Assembly (NCBI RefSeq): GCF_006542765.1
Contig: NZ_SKCD01000012.1
Span: 62,001 to 126,000 of the forward strand
Length of the DNA: 64,000 bases
Source of the DNA: Paenibacillus luteus
GTDB taxonomy: Bacteria > Bacillota > Bacilli > Paenibacillales > Paenibacillaceae
Reading direction: 5' to 3'
Each line of letters opens with the position of its first letter. The stretch's first letter is position 1. Position numbers and translations under genes: made by a program. The notes under the pieces were generated by a model that was not told the origin of the DNA, ran no database searches, and saw only the letters and a program-made list of their open reading frames with translations. This document shows, piece after piece, positions 51,603 through 60,171 of this stretch.

Positions 51603-53789
51603 CTATTCCAGCAGCAGCGACACTAATTCCCTCTCATAATGAAAGCTGTTGCCCGCCTCATCCTTGATGTCCACCAAAAGCATGCCTTGCCTGCGATCCT
51701 CGACAAAATCGCCGATTCCCCTGTAGGTGTACTTCTTAAAGCCTGGATATTCAAACTTCTCAAGAGCCGGTGGATCAAGCTGCAACGGAATACTTATATG
51801 GCGCTCTCCTGCCTCGGAGTTCTCGTCGCCAAGCTGCAAGGCTGCCTCCACAGATACGGGTGCTCCCATCTCTTCAGGCAGCCATACATCAAGTCTGGCA
51901 GCCTGCTGTTCCGACTTTCCATCTTCTGAGATTCGCAAGCTCATATGCGCTTTCTCACCCATTACATGCCAGTATATCGGTTCAGTCAGCTTCGTTTCCG
52001 CAGCCGCTTCCGGCGGTGAGGTCGATGACAGCCAGCCGGCCAGCACAAACAGCACAACCGCAAGAAGCACTTCCGCCCTCACACCGAGCAGCAAACCTCG
52101 TGAAGCGCCCTTCTCTGCGATACGAGGCATAAATACCAATTTATGCAGTGCTGCAATAACAAGGACCAGCAGCATGAAGATAATTTTAGCAAAAATCAGT
52201 CTACCATAATCTGTTTCAATTAATTGACGCCATCCAGAGAGCCTCGCAACCGAAAGCCATACGCCGCTTGCTAAGATTAAAACCATACTAGGCAGCGCCC
52301 ATACAGAGAAGCGCGCAGCCGTCTGATTCAATCGGTCCAATCCACCCGAATGGAAGGTAAGTGACAATAGCCCTGCAAGGCCGCCGAACCAAATCGCAGC
52401 GGCCCCCATATGGACCGAATGCGCGGTTATTGCCAGTGCCGTATCATTTAATGAGGCATAAGCATGCCCCGTCAGTGGGAAGGAGACGATCACTGCGGCT
52501 GCAACAGCAAATTTGAACGGGTTTGCCCACGCCCGCTCCCGGACAGGAGCGAACGCCAGCATTAGAATAAGGATGGCAAGCACCGGCCGCAATGCCGCCA
52601 CCTTCCCAATCATCGTTCCGCTAGCCAGCGCATACAGAGATATGCCATCCAGCTGCTCTGAGAGGGTAGACAGGCGATCTAAGCCGGATATCAGCCAAAT
52701 GATTCCCGCTCCGCAAATGACCATTCTCTCTGCCGCCTGTGAAAAACCATAAGGAGCCGCATCTGCATCCTCTTTCCAAATGACATAACGGAAAAATAAG
52801 ATGCCTGCCACAAACACGCCTGCAAGAACATCAAGCACACGCAGCACGATCATCGTGCCAGCGCGTGCCCCTTTATGTTCATGGTCATCAGTGCCGGACT
52901 GGCCGCTGCCGCTGCCGCCATGACCGCTATGAGCTCCTACAGCTGCTATATCATCTGTTGCAGTCGGCGGCGATTCATCCAAAACGCCACCACCATCATC
53001 GTCAGCAGCAGGCTCCTGTGATTGGCTGCCCGTATCCGTTGGATTTTCAACAGATGTCCCATTACCGATAGCTGAGCCTTCAGGGGTTGGCTCGACAGTC
53101 GTATCGGTATCTACTGTCAGCACAGGCTGCGTGCTTGCATCCGGCTCGGTAAAAGATGTGCCCGGTATAGGGTCTGGCCTATTTGACACAGCTGGAGAAG
53201 GCGCCTGATTTGGCGATGACGCTGAACTCGGCGTCTCGCTAGGGGTCGACGAAGGCTTAGCCGTCACGCTTGGCGCTTTCGTTGCGGCAGGCTTCGTGGT
53301 TGCCGCAGGCTTCGCTGTTGCCATAGGCTTACTCGTAGCTGTTGGCCGGGTTCCCGCTTCGTCTCCATTGCTGCCCGCATTGCTTCCATCCAAGGACACC
53401 GTATCGTCCGGCTTTGTCTGTGTCATCTTGACGCCTACGGCAAACTGAAAGGTTCCATCGGTAAGATGCGTATCCAGCGACAGCACCTGCCAGCTGACTT
53501 CGTAGATTCCTTTGCTAAGCTTGGGAATCGTATAGATAAGCGTTTGATCGCCCTCAGCGCTTAATTCTCCTTTTATCGCCGAGCCGTTGTCCACTCTTTG
53601 AAGAGAAACATTGCTAAGCTTCGAATCGATTTTCTCCGTAAATTTAATGCGTATAGCAGTTGGCGACTCCGACAGCTCAGCATCCTGATAAGGTGTCGAT
53701 TGCGCAACATAGGCATGCGCCGAGACGAAGCTCGGCAGGCATGCCCATATCATAATCAATGCTGCTATACATTGAATTAGCTTTTTCAT
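51603..53789 (-). CDS. CopC-CopD fusion copper protein with long Thr/Pro/Ala linker (YcnJ-like)
   Basis: This 728-residue protein has a signal peptide ending VSA, giving a mature N-terminal His (HAYVAQSTP). A CopC domain follows to about residue 125, with DTHLTDGTFQF near 108 supplying the second part of the copper site. Then comes a low-complexity linker of roughly 190 residues rich in Thr, Pro, Ala and Ser and a His-rich stretch (GAHSGHGGSGSGQ, DDHEHKG). The CopD part has eight membrane segments from about 310 to 600, and a soluble C-terminal domain of about 120 residues is extra. The role is copper uptake or handling at the cell surface. The ATG at 53789 is 11 bases after the DUF4198 gene. 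Confidence 0.88.
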   Translation of the reverse strand: MKKLIQCIAALIMIWACLPSFVSAHAYVAQSTPYQDAELSESPTAIRIKFTEKIDSKLSNVSLQRVDNGSAIKGELSAEGDQTLIYTIPKLSKGIYEVSWQVLSLDTHLTDGTFQFAVGVKMTQTKPDDTVSLDGSNAGSNGDEAGTRPTATSKPMATAKPAATTKPAATKAPSVTAKPSSTPSETPSSASSPNQAPSPAVSNRPDPIPGTSFTEPDASTQPVLTVDTDTTVEPTPEGSAIGNGTSVENPTDTGSQSQEPAADDDGGGVLDESPPTATDDIAAVGAHSGHGGSGSGQSGTDDHEHKGARAGTMIVLRVLDVLAGVFVAGILFFRYVIWKEDADAAPYGFSQAAERMVICGAGIIWLISGLDRLSTLSEQLDGISLYALASGTMIGKVAALRPVLAILILMLAFAPVRERAWANPFKFAVAAAVIVSFPLTGHAYASLNDTALAITAHSVHMGAAAIWFGGLAGLLSLTFHSGGLDRLNQTAARFSVWALPSMVLILASGVWLSVARLSGWRQLIETDYGRLIFAKIIFMLLVLVIAALHKLVFMPRIAEKGASRGLLLGVRAEVLLAVVLFVLAGWLSSTSPPEAAAETKLTEPIYWHVMGEKAHMSLRISEDGKSEQQAARLDVWLPEEMGAPVSVEAALQLGDENSEAGERHISIPLQLDPPALEKFEYPGFKKYTYRGIGDFVEDRRQGMLLVDIKDEAGNSFHYERELVSLLLE

Positions 53790-53799
53790 CAAAAAAGCC

Positions 53800-54861
53800 C
53801 TATTTCGTGTAAATCGCAACCGCTGCCGAATTAGCGCCCACTGCTGGGAAATATTCAACGACGGCGCCTGCCGCCTCTGCAGCGGTACGAAGCGTTACAA
53901 GACCTGTCCCCTTGTAAGCAGCGTCAACATATTGTTTGATAAAGGATGCATCTACTTTGGTTGTCCCTTGCGCAATCGTCAAGCTGCTGACAGCCGTCAC
54001 GTTGCCATTGACATAAATATGAGGTTTCGCGCCGGATGCAGAACCCGGAAGCTTCGCCGATTTGTTTTGTACCGTGAACGTCATTGTCGCCTCATAGTTG
54101 GTTGTGCTGTATTCGCCTTCCTTAGCTTCTGTTGTGCTCGGCTTGGCACGAACGAGGTAATAATCGGCTGCGCCCGTAGTAAAGGAAACCATACCGTTAG
54201 CATCAGACTTCAGCTCTGTAGCCTCCGAATTGCTGCGGCGAATGACATCAATGGCTGTATCCGCGAGCGGTTTTCCCTTCAAGAGCAGTTGAATGGATAC
54301 GTTCTCGTCAGGTGTAATCGCCGCCGGATTGAACTGAGGAACCAGCTCGGCACGGTCAGGACTAACTTGTTTGGAAAAGCCCGTGAGTGCCTTCACCCGA
54401 TCAAGAACAGGAATATCCCCTACCGCTACGAACGATTTTGCGCTGCGCAGTGTACGGCTAGCCGCATCTGCGCCCTTATACACGCTATCTGCCTCTGTAG
54501 AGATAATGTAAGCGCCGGGAACGTTCGATTTAAATGAAGCAACAAAATAGTTGTTCAATGCCGGTGTGGTTTCAGTCGCAGGCTCCCCTACATAAAAACG
54601 AGTGCCCGTAATATCCGATTTTACGCCTGCAGGCGTTGTGACATATACCTTTGAAGTGCTGCCCCATTGGCCTTCAATACGGTAGCTCTTATGCTCATTC
54701 GAGTGGTTTCCATACAAAAGCTCAACGTAAGAGACCTGGCCTTGGGCGACGATTGGAGCACTTGTCTGACTCCAGCCGTCATGCGCGAATACAGGTACTG
54801 CCGCGCCCAGCGCCAGGACAGCTGCCAACGCTGCGCCTACTAACTTTTTGCGAAATATCAT
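53800..54861 (-). CDS. Secreted DUF4198-type protein of the copper operon
   Basis: This 353-residue protein has a signal peptide ending PVFA, leaving HDGWSQTSAP as mature N terminus. The domain pattern (HDGW start, LLYGNHSNEHKSYRIEGQW, FNPAAITPDENVSIQLLLKG, DANGMVSFTTG) matches DUF4198, a family of periplasmic or surface proteins linked to metal uptake. The last 60 residues look like a separate stalk domain (VNGNVTAVSSLTIAQGTTKV). It is the first gene of the operon with CopC-CopD, so copper is the likely metal. GGAGG lies 9 nt before the ATG and is buried in an inverted repeat. Confidence 0.8.
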   Translation of the reverse strand: MIFRKKLVGAALAAVLALGAAVPVFAHDGWSQTSAPIVAQGQVSYVELLYGNHSNEHKSYRIEGQWGSTSKVYVTTPAGVKSDITGTRFYVGEPATETTPALNNYFVASFKSNVPGAYIISTEADSVYKGADAASRTLRSAKSFVAVGDIPVLDRVKALTGFSKQVSPDRAELVPQFNPAAITPDENVSIQLLLKGKPLADTAIDVIRRSNSEATELKSDANGMVSFTTGAADYYLVRAKPSTTEAKEGEYSTTNYEATMTFTVQNKSAKLPGSASGAKPHIYVNGNVTAVSSLTIAQGTTKVDASFIKQYVDAAYKGTGLVTLRTAAEAAGAVVEYFPAVGANSAAVAIYTK

Positions 54862-54870
54862 TTAATAAAA

Positions 54871-54914
54871 CCTCCATTGATTTGAATTAACTGTACAAAT
54901 TGTATCAATGGAGG
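54871..54914 (-). promoter_or_regulatory. Inverted repeat sequestering the ribosome site of the copper operon
   Basis: On the minus strand CCTCCATTGAT (54914-54904) is followed after 22 nt by ATCAATGGAGG (54881-54871), a perfect 11-bp pairing. The second arm contains the GGAGG ribosome site of the DUF4198 gene, whose ATG is at 54861. This would block translation unless opened. Confidence 0.7.
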
Positions 54915-55006
54915 AGAAGCAGCACATGACTCATAAGAGCTACGCGCCTGTGAACGATATGTGAATTTGCGGCCAGTATGGAACAACTTTGTTATTTATG
55001 ACTTTA

Positions 55007-56638
55007 TTACAAACCATATCCGCTGAAATCGACAGCCTGTCCGTTGATTGTTTTCGTGCTTGTTCCGTCTCTCCCCGCAATCAGCTCAAGAGCGGTTCCA
55101 TCCCATGCTGTATAGTTCACGCCAAGCGCCAGATCGGTTGACCATAAAGGGGCGCTCCTCCTTGCTTTCTCCTTGAATGCTGCAAAGTCTGCTATGCCGT
55201 TTTCTTCTGCATATTTCTCGCTTACTGCTTCGATAACGACGCCATTATGCTTGGCTTCGCTTGTAACTAGGCACCGATCGGATAGCTGTTCCAGCACGTA
55301 TGGCTGCATGAGATAGGCTGCTAAGTAAACGGTCCCCACTTTCGCAAGCAGTAAACCTCGCTCTTCCTGCCAGTCCGCCTTCGGCAGCACGCCTATTATG
55401 GCATGAGAAGCTTTATCCGGCAGCGGATAAAGCGCTGCAATCGTATTTTTATGGAACAAGACCTCCGTATGACCGGTTTGATGCCTTGCATCCTCAGCCG
55501 CATTCGTGTCAGACGGATGAAAGAAGTAAGCTTGATTCACGCCGAACTGTTGACCAAGCGGCAGCGTAATATCCCAGCGGTGCTGCTCATTGTCAAACTC
55601 CTCGTGCCGCTCCCACATCCCGCCTGCCGCAAAATCGGCTGTTACATATGCATAACTATGCAAACGGACTACACCCGCCTCTGTGTGCTTGGTAACCACC
55701 TTTTTCACCACGGACGGCTGACTACGATCAAGTGCTGTCTGAAGTGCCCGCTCTGGAGCCTTATAATAAAGGAAACCGGCATATTCCGTCCGGGGAAGCT
55801 CAGGCGAAAGCTCAAAATCGCCAAACTGCACATAATCAAACAGGACATTGCCATCGAGCGGAATATCATGCTTTTGACCACGGCAATGCGCCCCTGCCCA
55901 TGTTCCTTTTAAATAAAAATCAGCCCGCTCGCTCCAGAGATAATCCAGCAAATCGGCAAGCTCAGACTGAATCGAACGATCATCCAACATATGCCACGCG
56001 CAGGTAAAGGCTTGCACCCAGTGCCAGAACCATGGCAGGCTGCTGTATTCCGACATGCCCTCTTTGCGAACATGAGCTAATGTCAGCCTCAGGTTGCTAA
56101 GGCCATCCCCCAGCAGCTCCGCATCTGCAAATCGCTCTCCAAAAATCAACTTAGCTGCCGTATATTTGGCATCGTGATGGCCGAACGTATTGGTTTGCCG
56201 GTAAAACCCGCTTCGATAGACATGAAGGAGCGCCTCATCAAAGGCAGAAGCAAGCGCTTCGCTAAGCTGCCCGCTGTACCGGCTAGCAAAGAAAGCCATC
56301 AGGCTGCCCATTAGCTCGACCGGCAAAGTATGGGGCGCTGCCTCTCGCGGAGCCTCACCCAGATTAAGCGGCCAATGGCCATAGGTGGCGCTGCTTTCAT
56401 TTTGGTCCTGAAGCTGAAGCACTTCGAGCAGAACGCCTTCTGCCTTTTGTTTTGCGTCGCTTGCCTTGAAAGGAAGCTTCTCCCCTGCTTCAAGCGCCGC
56501 AGCGAATAGATAGGAGGCATAATAATAGTTGTCACGTATATCGTGATGGAACCATAATCCACTGCTTAAAAGCGGCTGGCTCTGCGCTGTGATCGCAATC
56601 AAACGGATGATTTCGTCTTGTCTGGCTTTGAAGCCCAT
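55007..56638 (-). CDS. Uncharacterised 543-residue protein, possibly an alpha/alpha-toroid polysaccharide enzyme
   Basis: This soluble protein has no signal peptide. The first 300 residues are helix-rich with repeated WFHHDIRDNYYYASYLFAAA, FGHHDAKYTAAKLIFG and WFWHWVQAFTCAWHML segments, suggesting an alpha/alpha barrel. The second half is strand-rich (HSYAYVTADFAAGGMWERHE). This two-part layout is reminiscent of heparinase II/III-like lyases and related glycan enzymes, but I do not recognise a named family. The ATG at 56638 has GAGGAG upstream. It diverges from an SGNH hydrolase gene across 160 bases, which may act on the same glycan. Confidence 0.6.
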   Translation of the reverse strand: MGFKARQDEIIRLIAITAQSQPLLSSGLWFHHDIRDNYYYASYLFAAALEAGEKLPFKASDAKQKAEGVLLEVLQLQDQNESSATYGHWPLNLGEAPREAAPHTLPVELMGSLMAFFASRYSGQLSEALASAFDEALLHVYRSGFYRQTNTFGHHDAKYTAAKLIFGERFADAELLGDGLSNLRLTLAHVRKEGMSEYSSLPWFWHWVQAFTCAWHMLDDRSIQSELADLLDYLWSERADFYLKGTWAGAHCRGQKHDIPLDGNVLFDYVQFGDFELSPELPRTEYAGFLYYKAPERALQTALDRSQPSVVKKVVTKHTEAGVVRLHSYAYVTADFAAGGMWERHEEFDNEQHRWDITLPLGQQFGVNQAYFFHPSDTNAAEDARHQTGHTEVLFHKNTIAALYPLPDKASHAIIGVLPKADWQEERGLLLAKVGTVYLAAYLMQPYVLEQLSDRCLVTSEAKHNGVVIEAVSEKYAEENGIADFAAFKEKARRSAPLWSTDLALGVNYTAWDGTALELIAGRDGTSTKTINGQAVDFSGYGL

Positions 56639-56800
56639 TTCGCAATTCTCCTCGAATGACATATTTTTCTTACTATCATATATAATTTCGATTTCAAGAG
56701 AAAGCTCTTCATTGTATTCTATCCAATAAAATGGTAGTTTTTAAGATAAGCTGTCTTTCAGTGAGAAGACGCTTCATTATCGGTTAAGGGGCTGAATGCT

Positions 56801-57940
56801 TTGCAAAGCGGTTATACATCTATTACCTCACTTTCAAGCGCAAGCAATTTTATAGCTAGATTTAGTGAAAAAACGACAATCACCTTTCGCACCTACATCC
56901 AACCACGAGAATTCGGTCCGTTTCGAATCAAATTCTGGCACAGCAATACGGTTGACTCGACCTGGGCAGATGGCTCCGAATCTAATGCTAATGACCAAGG
57001 CGGCCGTTGGCGAATCGAGTCCTGTTTCATCGCCGATGGCGGGTTGCAGCCGGATGGCAGCATAATCGCAGGTACCGAACGTCCGCTTACGTTTGCCGGC
57101 TCTCCTTCCAAGGACGTACAGCCAGGCGAGAAATTTTGGAGCGATGCATCCGAAATTCACGTGCCGATCGATCATTTTCTGGCTTTCAGCTGGGCAATCA
57201 CGCTTGAAGGCTTGAGAGAAGGATTGCCATTCAATACAGAAACTTTGCTCGCCAGTGCATTTGAGGCGGCGGGGGATGCCGCCAAGCAAGCTTCTGCGGA
57301 CGGTTATGAAGGCGCTGGCAATCGTCAGGTGCTGCCTTCTTTGATCGCGTATGAGAAAGTCACCGCCAAGCAGCTCGTGTTCCTCGGTGATTCCATTACA
57401 CAAGGCGTTCGTACAGAGAAGGACGGGTACGCCTTCTGGGCCGCCAAAATCGCAGCTGGCTTAGGTACGGACATAGGCGTGTGGAATATTGGCAGCGGGT
57501 GGGCCCGCGCCTATGACTTAGTAGATGACAGCAGTTGGCTATCCAAAGCTCTGCACGGTGATGAGGTGGTCCTTTGTATCGGGGTAAATGATGTCGGTAC
57601 TGCCAATCGGAGCGCCGAGCAGTTGATTGCAGACCTGACTACAATTATCAGCTCACTTTCTAGCCGAAAGCCTGGGCTTGTCCTATGGTTGTGCACTCTT
57701 CCAGCCTTCAACTTTGCAGGTAAACAGGAAACGGTCTGGCGCACCGTCAATGATTGGATTCGCGGCGGTGCTGCCAGCAGTGTAGCAGGCGTTTTCGATA
57801 TCGCTGCAGTGCTTGGGCAAGCGAAGCCAAATGACCAATTACTGCGCCAGGAGTTTATGAGCCCGCATAATGACACGCACCCGAACGGCTTGGCAGGCAC
57901 GGCGGTGGCCGATGCTTTCCTCGCCTGGTATAAGAACTAA
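56801..57940 (+). CDS. SGNH/GDSL hydrolase with N-terminal beta domain
   Basis: This 379-residue protein has a beta-rich N-terminal domain to about residue 190. An SGNH esterase domain follows, with VFLGDSITQGVRT near 193 (catalytic Ser), NIGSGWARAYD near 229 (Gly), CIGVNDVG near 257 (Asn) and SPHNDTHPNGLAG near 355 (Asp and His). No signal peptide is seen. The TTG at 56801 lies 9 nt after AAGGGG. It probably removes acyl groups from a carbohydrate. It diverges from the uncharacterised toroid-like protein gene, hinting at a joint pathway. Confidence 0.85.
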   Translation: MQSGYTSITSLSSASNFIARFSEKTTITFRTYIQPREFGPFRIKFWHSNTVDSTWADGSESNANDQGGRWRIESCFIADGGLQPDGSIIAGTERPLTFAGSPSKDVQPGEKFWSDASEIHVPIDHFLAFSWAITLEGLREGLPFNTETLLASAFEAAGDAAKQASADGYEGAGNRQVLPSLIAYEKVTAKQLVFLGDSITQGVRTEKDGYAFWAAKIAAGLGTDIGVWNIGSGWARAYDLVDDSSWLSKALHGDEVVLCIGVNDVGTANRSAEQLIADLTTIISSLSSRKPGLVLWLCTLPAFNFAGKQETVWRTVNDWIRGGAASSVAGVFDIAAVLGQAKPNDQLLRQEFMSPHNDTHPNGLAGTAVADAFLAWYKN

Positions 57941-58036
57941 ATTAATCGTCAAGGGAGCTGTCCTGTAAGGCTAATAACATTAACCTTCAAGACAGCTCTC
58001 CGCCTTTAGAACGATATAAGCTTAATTAAATTTTTT

Positions 58037-58073
58037 CGTTTCTCCAGAACGTTCTCCTCGCTTCGCTAAAACG
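58037..58073. repeat. Diverged direct repeat, copy 1
   Basis: CGTTTCTCCAGAACGTTCTC followed by CTCGCTTCGCTAAAACG is about 85 percent identical to the segment at 58258-58294. Function unknown. Confidence 0.6.
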
Positions 58074-58257
58074 CCATTCCAGAGCCAATTATATCTAAAA
58101 AGTAGACCTATTTCTCCCAAGCTATATAAGTTAAACTAAAGTGTCGCGTTTTGCTCGCTGCGCTAGTAGTTCATTCTTTAGGATCGCAGTTGTAACCAGA
58201 TTCTTTGATTGACAGAGACATTTAAAGGTAAAAATCCGGCTACAAAAGCGAACCCTT

Positions 58258-58294
58258 CGTTTCACCATAACGATCTCCTCGCTTCGCTTAAACT
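58258..58294. repeat. Diverged direct repeat, copy 2
   Basis: CGTTTCACCATAACGATCTC followed by CTCGCTTCGCTTAAACT lies 221 bases after copy 1 in the same orientation and close to the DUF2809 stop. Confidence 0.6.
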
Positions 58295-58306
58295 TCATTT
58301 TTTCGT

Positions 58307-58717
58307 TCAACTTATATCATTATGATTTTTTCGCACCAGCTTGTTAAGGATGCAGCTATCGATGAACCAAGCAACCACTATACCAGCACTATACCTTACC
58401 AAATCCAGCGCCAAAAACCCGTTCCCCAGCACCAAAGCGCCTAACGGATGACTTCGAATGGCCTGAATCCAATCCGCTTGATAGAGCTGGCTGGTCTCAA
58501 TGGCAAAACTAAATATTAAGCTGGCTACTACAGCAATACTGAGTCTCCTAGCAACCCAAACGAAACGAAAACCAAAATAAATCATGCCAGCCCACAGCGC
58601 ATCTCCAAAATGCTCCGCAACAAAAGCTGGAAGCACCGAGGCAAAACTCCTGGAGCTATAACCAAGAACCATCGTGATAAGTACTGCAAATAGGTAAGAT
58701 AATCTGGCTTTCTTCAT
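58307..58717 (-). CDS. DUF2809 family membrane protein
   Basis: This 136-residue protein has four predicted membrane segments and the motifs LGYSSRSF near 18, FGDALWAGMIYFGFRF near 37, FAIETSQLYQA near 70 and LGNGFLALDLVRYSAGI near 95. These match the DUF2809/VanZ-like group. The function of the family is unknown; VanZ relatives affect glycopeptide susceptibility. AAGGTG precedes the ATG. It lies upstream in sequence, but downstream in transcription, of a Nudix gene and may be co-transcribed with it. Confidence 0.82.
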   Translation of the reverse strand: MKKARLSYLFAVLITMVLGYSSRSFASVLPAFVAEHFGDALWAGMIYFGFRFVWVARRLSIAVVASLIFSFAIETSQLYQADWIQAIRSHPLGALVLGNGFLALDLVRYSAGIVVAWFIDSCILNKLVRKNHNDIS

Positions 58718-58786
58718 GAGTTCACCTTCTTATGCCAGCTGAAAAACGGCTAGGTATCGCAGCCCAATCTCTCCAAAATGCCTGCT

Positions 58787-59242
58787 TCAATTAGAATCGC
58801 CTATGTAACAGGGACTGTAAACCCCAGTTTGCAGCTGCTTCACCAGTCCTCTTGGATAAATTCTGATATTATCCAGCTCGCTTAGCGCCACCCACTCCAC
58901 GCCTACCTGATCAGCATCCGGATTTGCGCCGGCAAAGTTCTCTTCCTGTGACTCTATCATGCATTCAAAATAAAACTCGACCTGATGCGTATCGCTATCC
59001 CAATCCGCAAACTCATGGTTTTTTCCAATATACTCCCTGACAAACAACAGTCCGCGAACAGAGACCTTGCAGCCGGCTTCTTCCATGCATTCACGGATGA
59101 CCGAGTCGCTCAGCTCCTCGCCCTTTTCTTGTCCACCGCCTGGAAATAAATAAAAATAACCGTCGGAATCTTGATTTTTCGTTAATAAAATGTGCTGATC
59201 GGCGATAATGACCGCTTTCGCGGAATTTCGAATCGGCTTCAT
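58787..59242 (-). CDS. Nudix hydrolase
   Basis: This 151-residue protein has the Nudix box GGGQEKGEELSDSVIRECME continuing EAGCKV (residues 35-60), following the Gx5Ex7REUxEExGU rule. It hydrolyses nucleoside diphosphate-linked compounds. The ATG at 59242 has GGGAGAG upstream; the longer frame lacks this site. The substrate is unknown. It follows the terminator of nadE. Confidence 0.88.
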   Translation of the reverse strand: MKPIRNSAKAVIIADQHILLTKNQDSDGYFYLFPGGGQEKGEELSDSVIRECMEEAGCKVSVRGLLFVREYIGKNHEFADWDSDTHQVEFYFECMIESQEENFAGANPDADQVGVEWVALSELDNIRIYPRGLVKQLQTGVYSPCYIGDSN

Positions 59243-59273
59243 CGGCTGCTCTCCCATCGGTTCATTTGCGTAT

Positions 59274-59316
59274 TCAAAAAAACTGCCCTACACCGATAAC
59301 TCGGCAGCAGGGCAGT
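59274..59316 (-). terminator. Terminator of the bacilliredoxin-nadE operon
   Basis: On the minus strand ACTGCCCT and AGGGCAGT arms are followed by seven T residues, 31 bases after the nadE stop. Confidence 0.82.
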
Positions 59317-59347
59317 CTTCATCATGTAACTTAACCAAGGCAGCTGC

Positions 59348-60157
59348 TTAAATACCCGGAATCGGGGAGCGTTTGTGCTCGGTTTTCAAATATTGCTTTT
59401 CTAGCTTCTCGCGCGTCTCAGCGTTGATCGACTTGCCTTCGAGGTAGTCGCTATTATCACCATAGGTGATCCCAAGCTCATCCTCATCGGTTTGTCCATC
59501 CCATAGGCCGGCCGTTGGCGCTTTATCCAATACGCTTTGCGGAACGCCGATATGGGATGCCAATTGACGCACTTGGCGTTTGTTTAGCGTACTAAGAGGA
59601 GTAACGTCTACTGCGCCGTCGCCCCACTTCGTATAAAAGCCCGTAATCGCTTCGGATGCATGATCCGTGCCTACGACAAGCAGATTAAGATCGAAAGCAA
59701 GCGCGTACTGCATAACCATCCGCGTTCTTGCCTTGACGTTGCCCTTGCCTCCGCGACTCAAGTGGCGCGGAATGCCGAGCGACTTAAAGTTGTGCTCCAC
59801 TTCAATCGCAATCTCGTCAACCGCTTCAGCAATATTCGTTTCCGCACGGTGCTTCAATTGAAAAGCTTCGGCTACAGCATAGCTGTCAGCGATATCTGAT
59901 TGCTCGCTGTATGGCTGGAACACGCCCAGCGTCATATACTCGCGGCCAGTTTCAGAGCTTAGCTCATCCGTAGCACGTTTGCACAGTCCTGCTGCTACCG
60001 CGCTGTCAATGCCTCCGCTTATAGCAATCAACAGACCAGTCGTGCCGGACTGCTGAACATACTGCTTCAAAAAGTCGACCCGCTTCCGAATCTCGACTTC
60101 CGGATCGATTTCAGGCTTTACGCCTAGTCTTTCAATAATTTCTTGTTGTAGGCTCAT
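59348..60157 (-). CDS. nadE: Ammonia-dependent NAD+ synthetase
   Basis: This 269-residue enzyme makes NAD+ from deamido-NAD, ATP and ammonia. It has the PP-loop LLIAISGGIDSAVAAGL near 43, KARTRMVMQYALAF near 140, GTDHASEAITGFYTKWGDGA near 162 and TPLSTLNKRQVRQLA near 185. The length and the lack of a glutaminase domain show the NH3-dependent type. The ATG at 60157 overlaps nothing and has GGGACGG upstream. It is 14 bases after the bacilliredoxin stop, so the two are co-transcribed. Confidence 0.94.
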   Translation of the reverse strand: MSLQQEIIERLGVKPEIDPEVEIRKRVDFLKQYVQQSGTTGLLIAISGGIDSAVAAGLCKRATDELSSETGREYMTLGVFQPYSEQSDIADSYAVAEAFQLKHRAETNIAEAVDEIAIEVEHNFKSLGIPRHLSRGGKGNVKARTRMVMQYALAFDLNLLVVGTDHASEAITGFYTKWGDGAVDVTPLSTLNKRQVRQLASHIGVPQSVLDKAPTAGLWDGQTDEDELGITYGDNSDYLEGKSINAETREKLEKQYLKTEHKRSPIPGI

Positions 60158-60171
60158 AGTCACCGTCCCGT

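Larger units (their letters stand above)
57941..58306. other. Intergenic region with a hairpin and diverged direct repeats
   Basis: An imperfect hairpin (GAGCTGTC at 57955 with GACAGCTC at 57991) follows the SGNH hydrolase and may end transcription although no T run follows. Two related segments of about 37 bases (58037-58073 and 58258-58294) share CTCCTCGCTTCGCT. No gene is evident. Confidence 0.5.
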
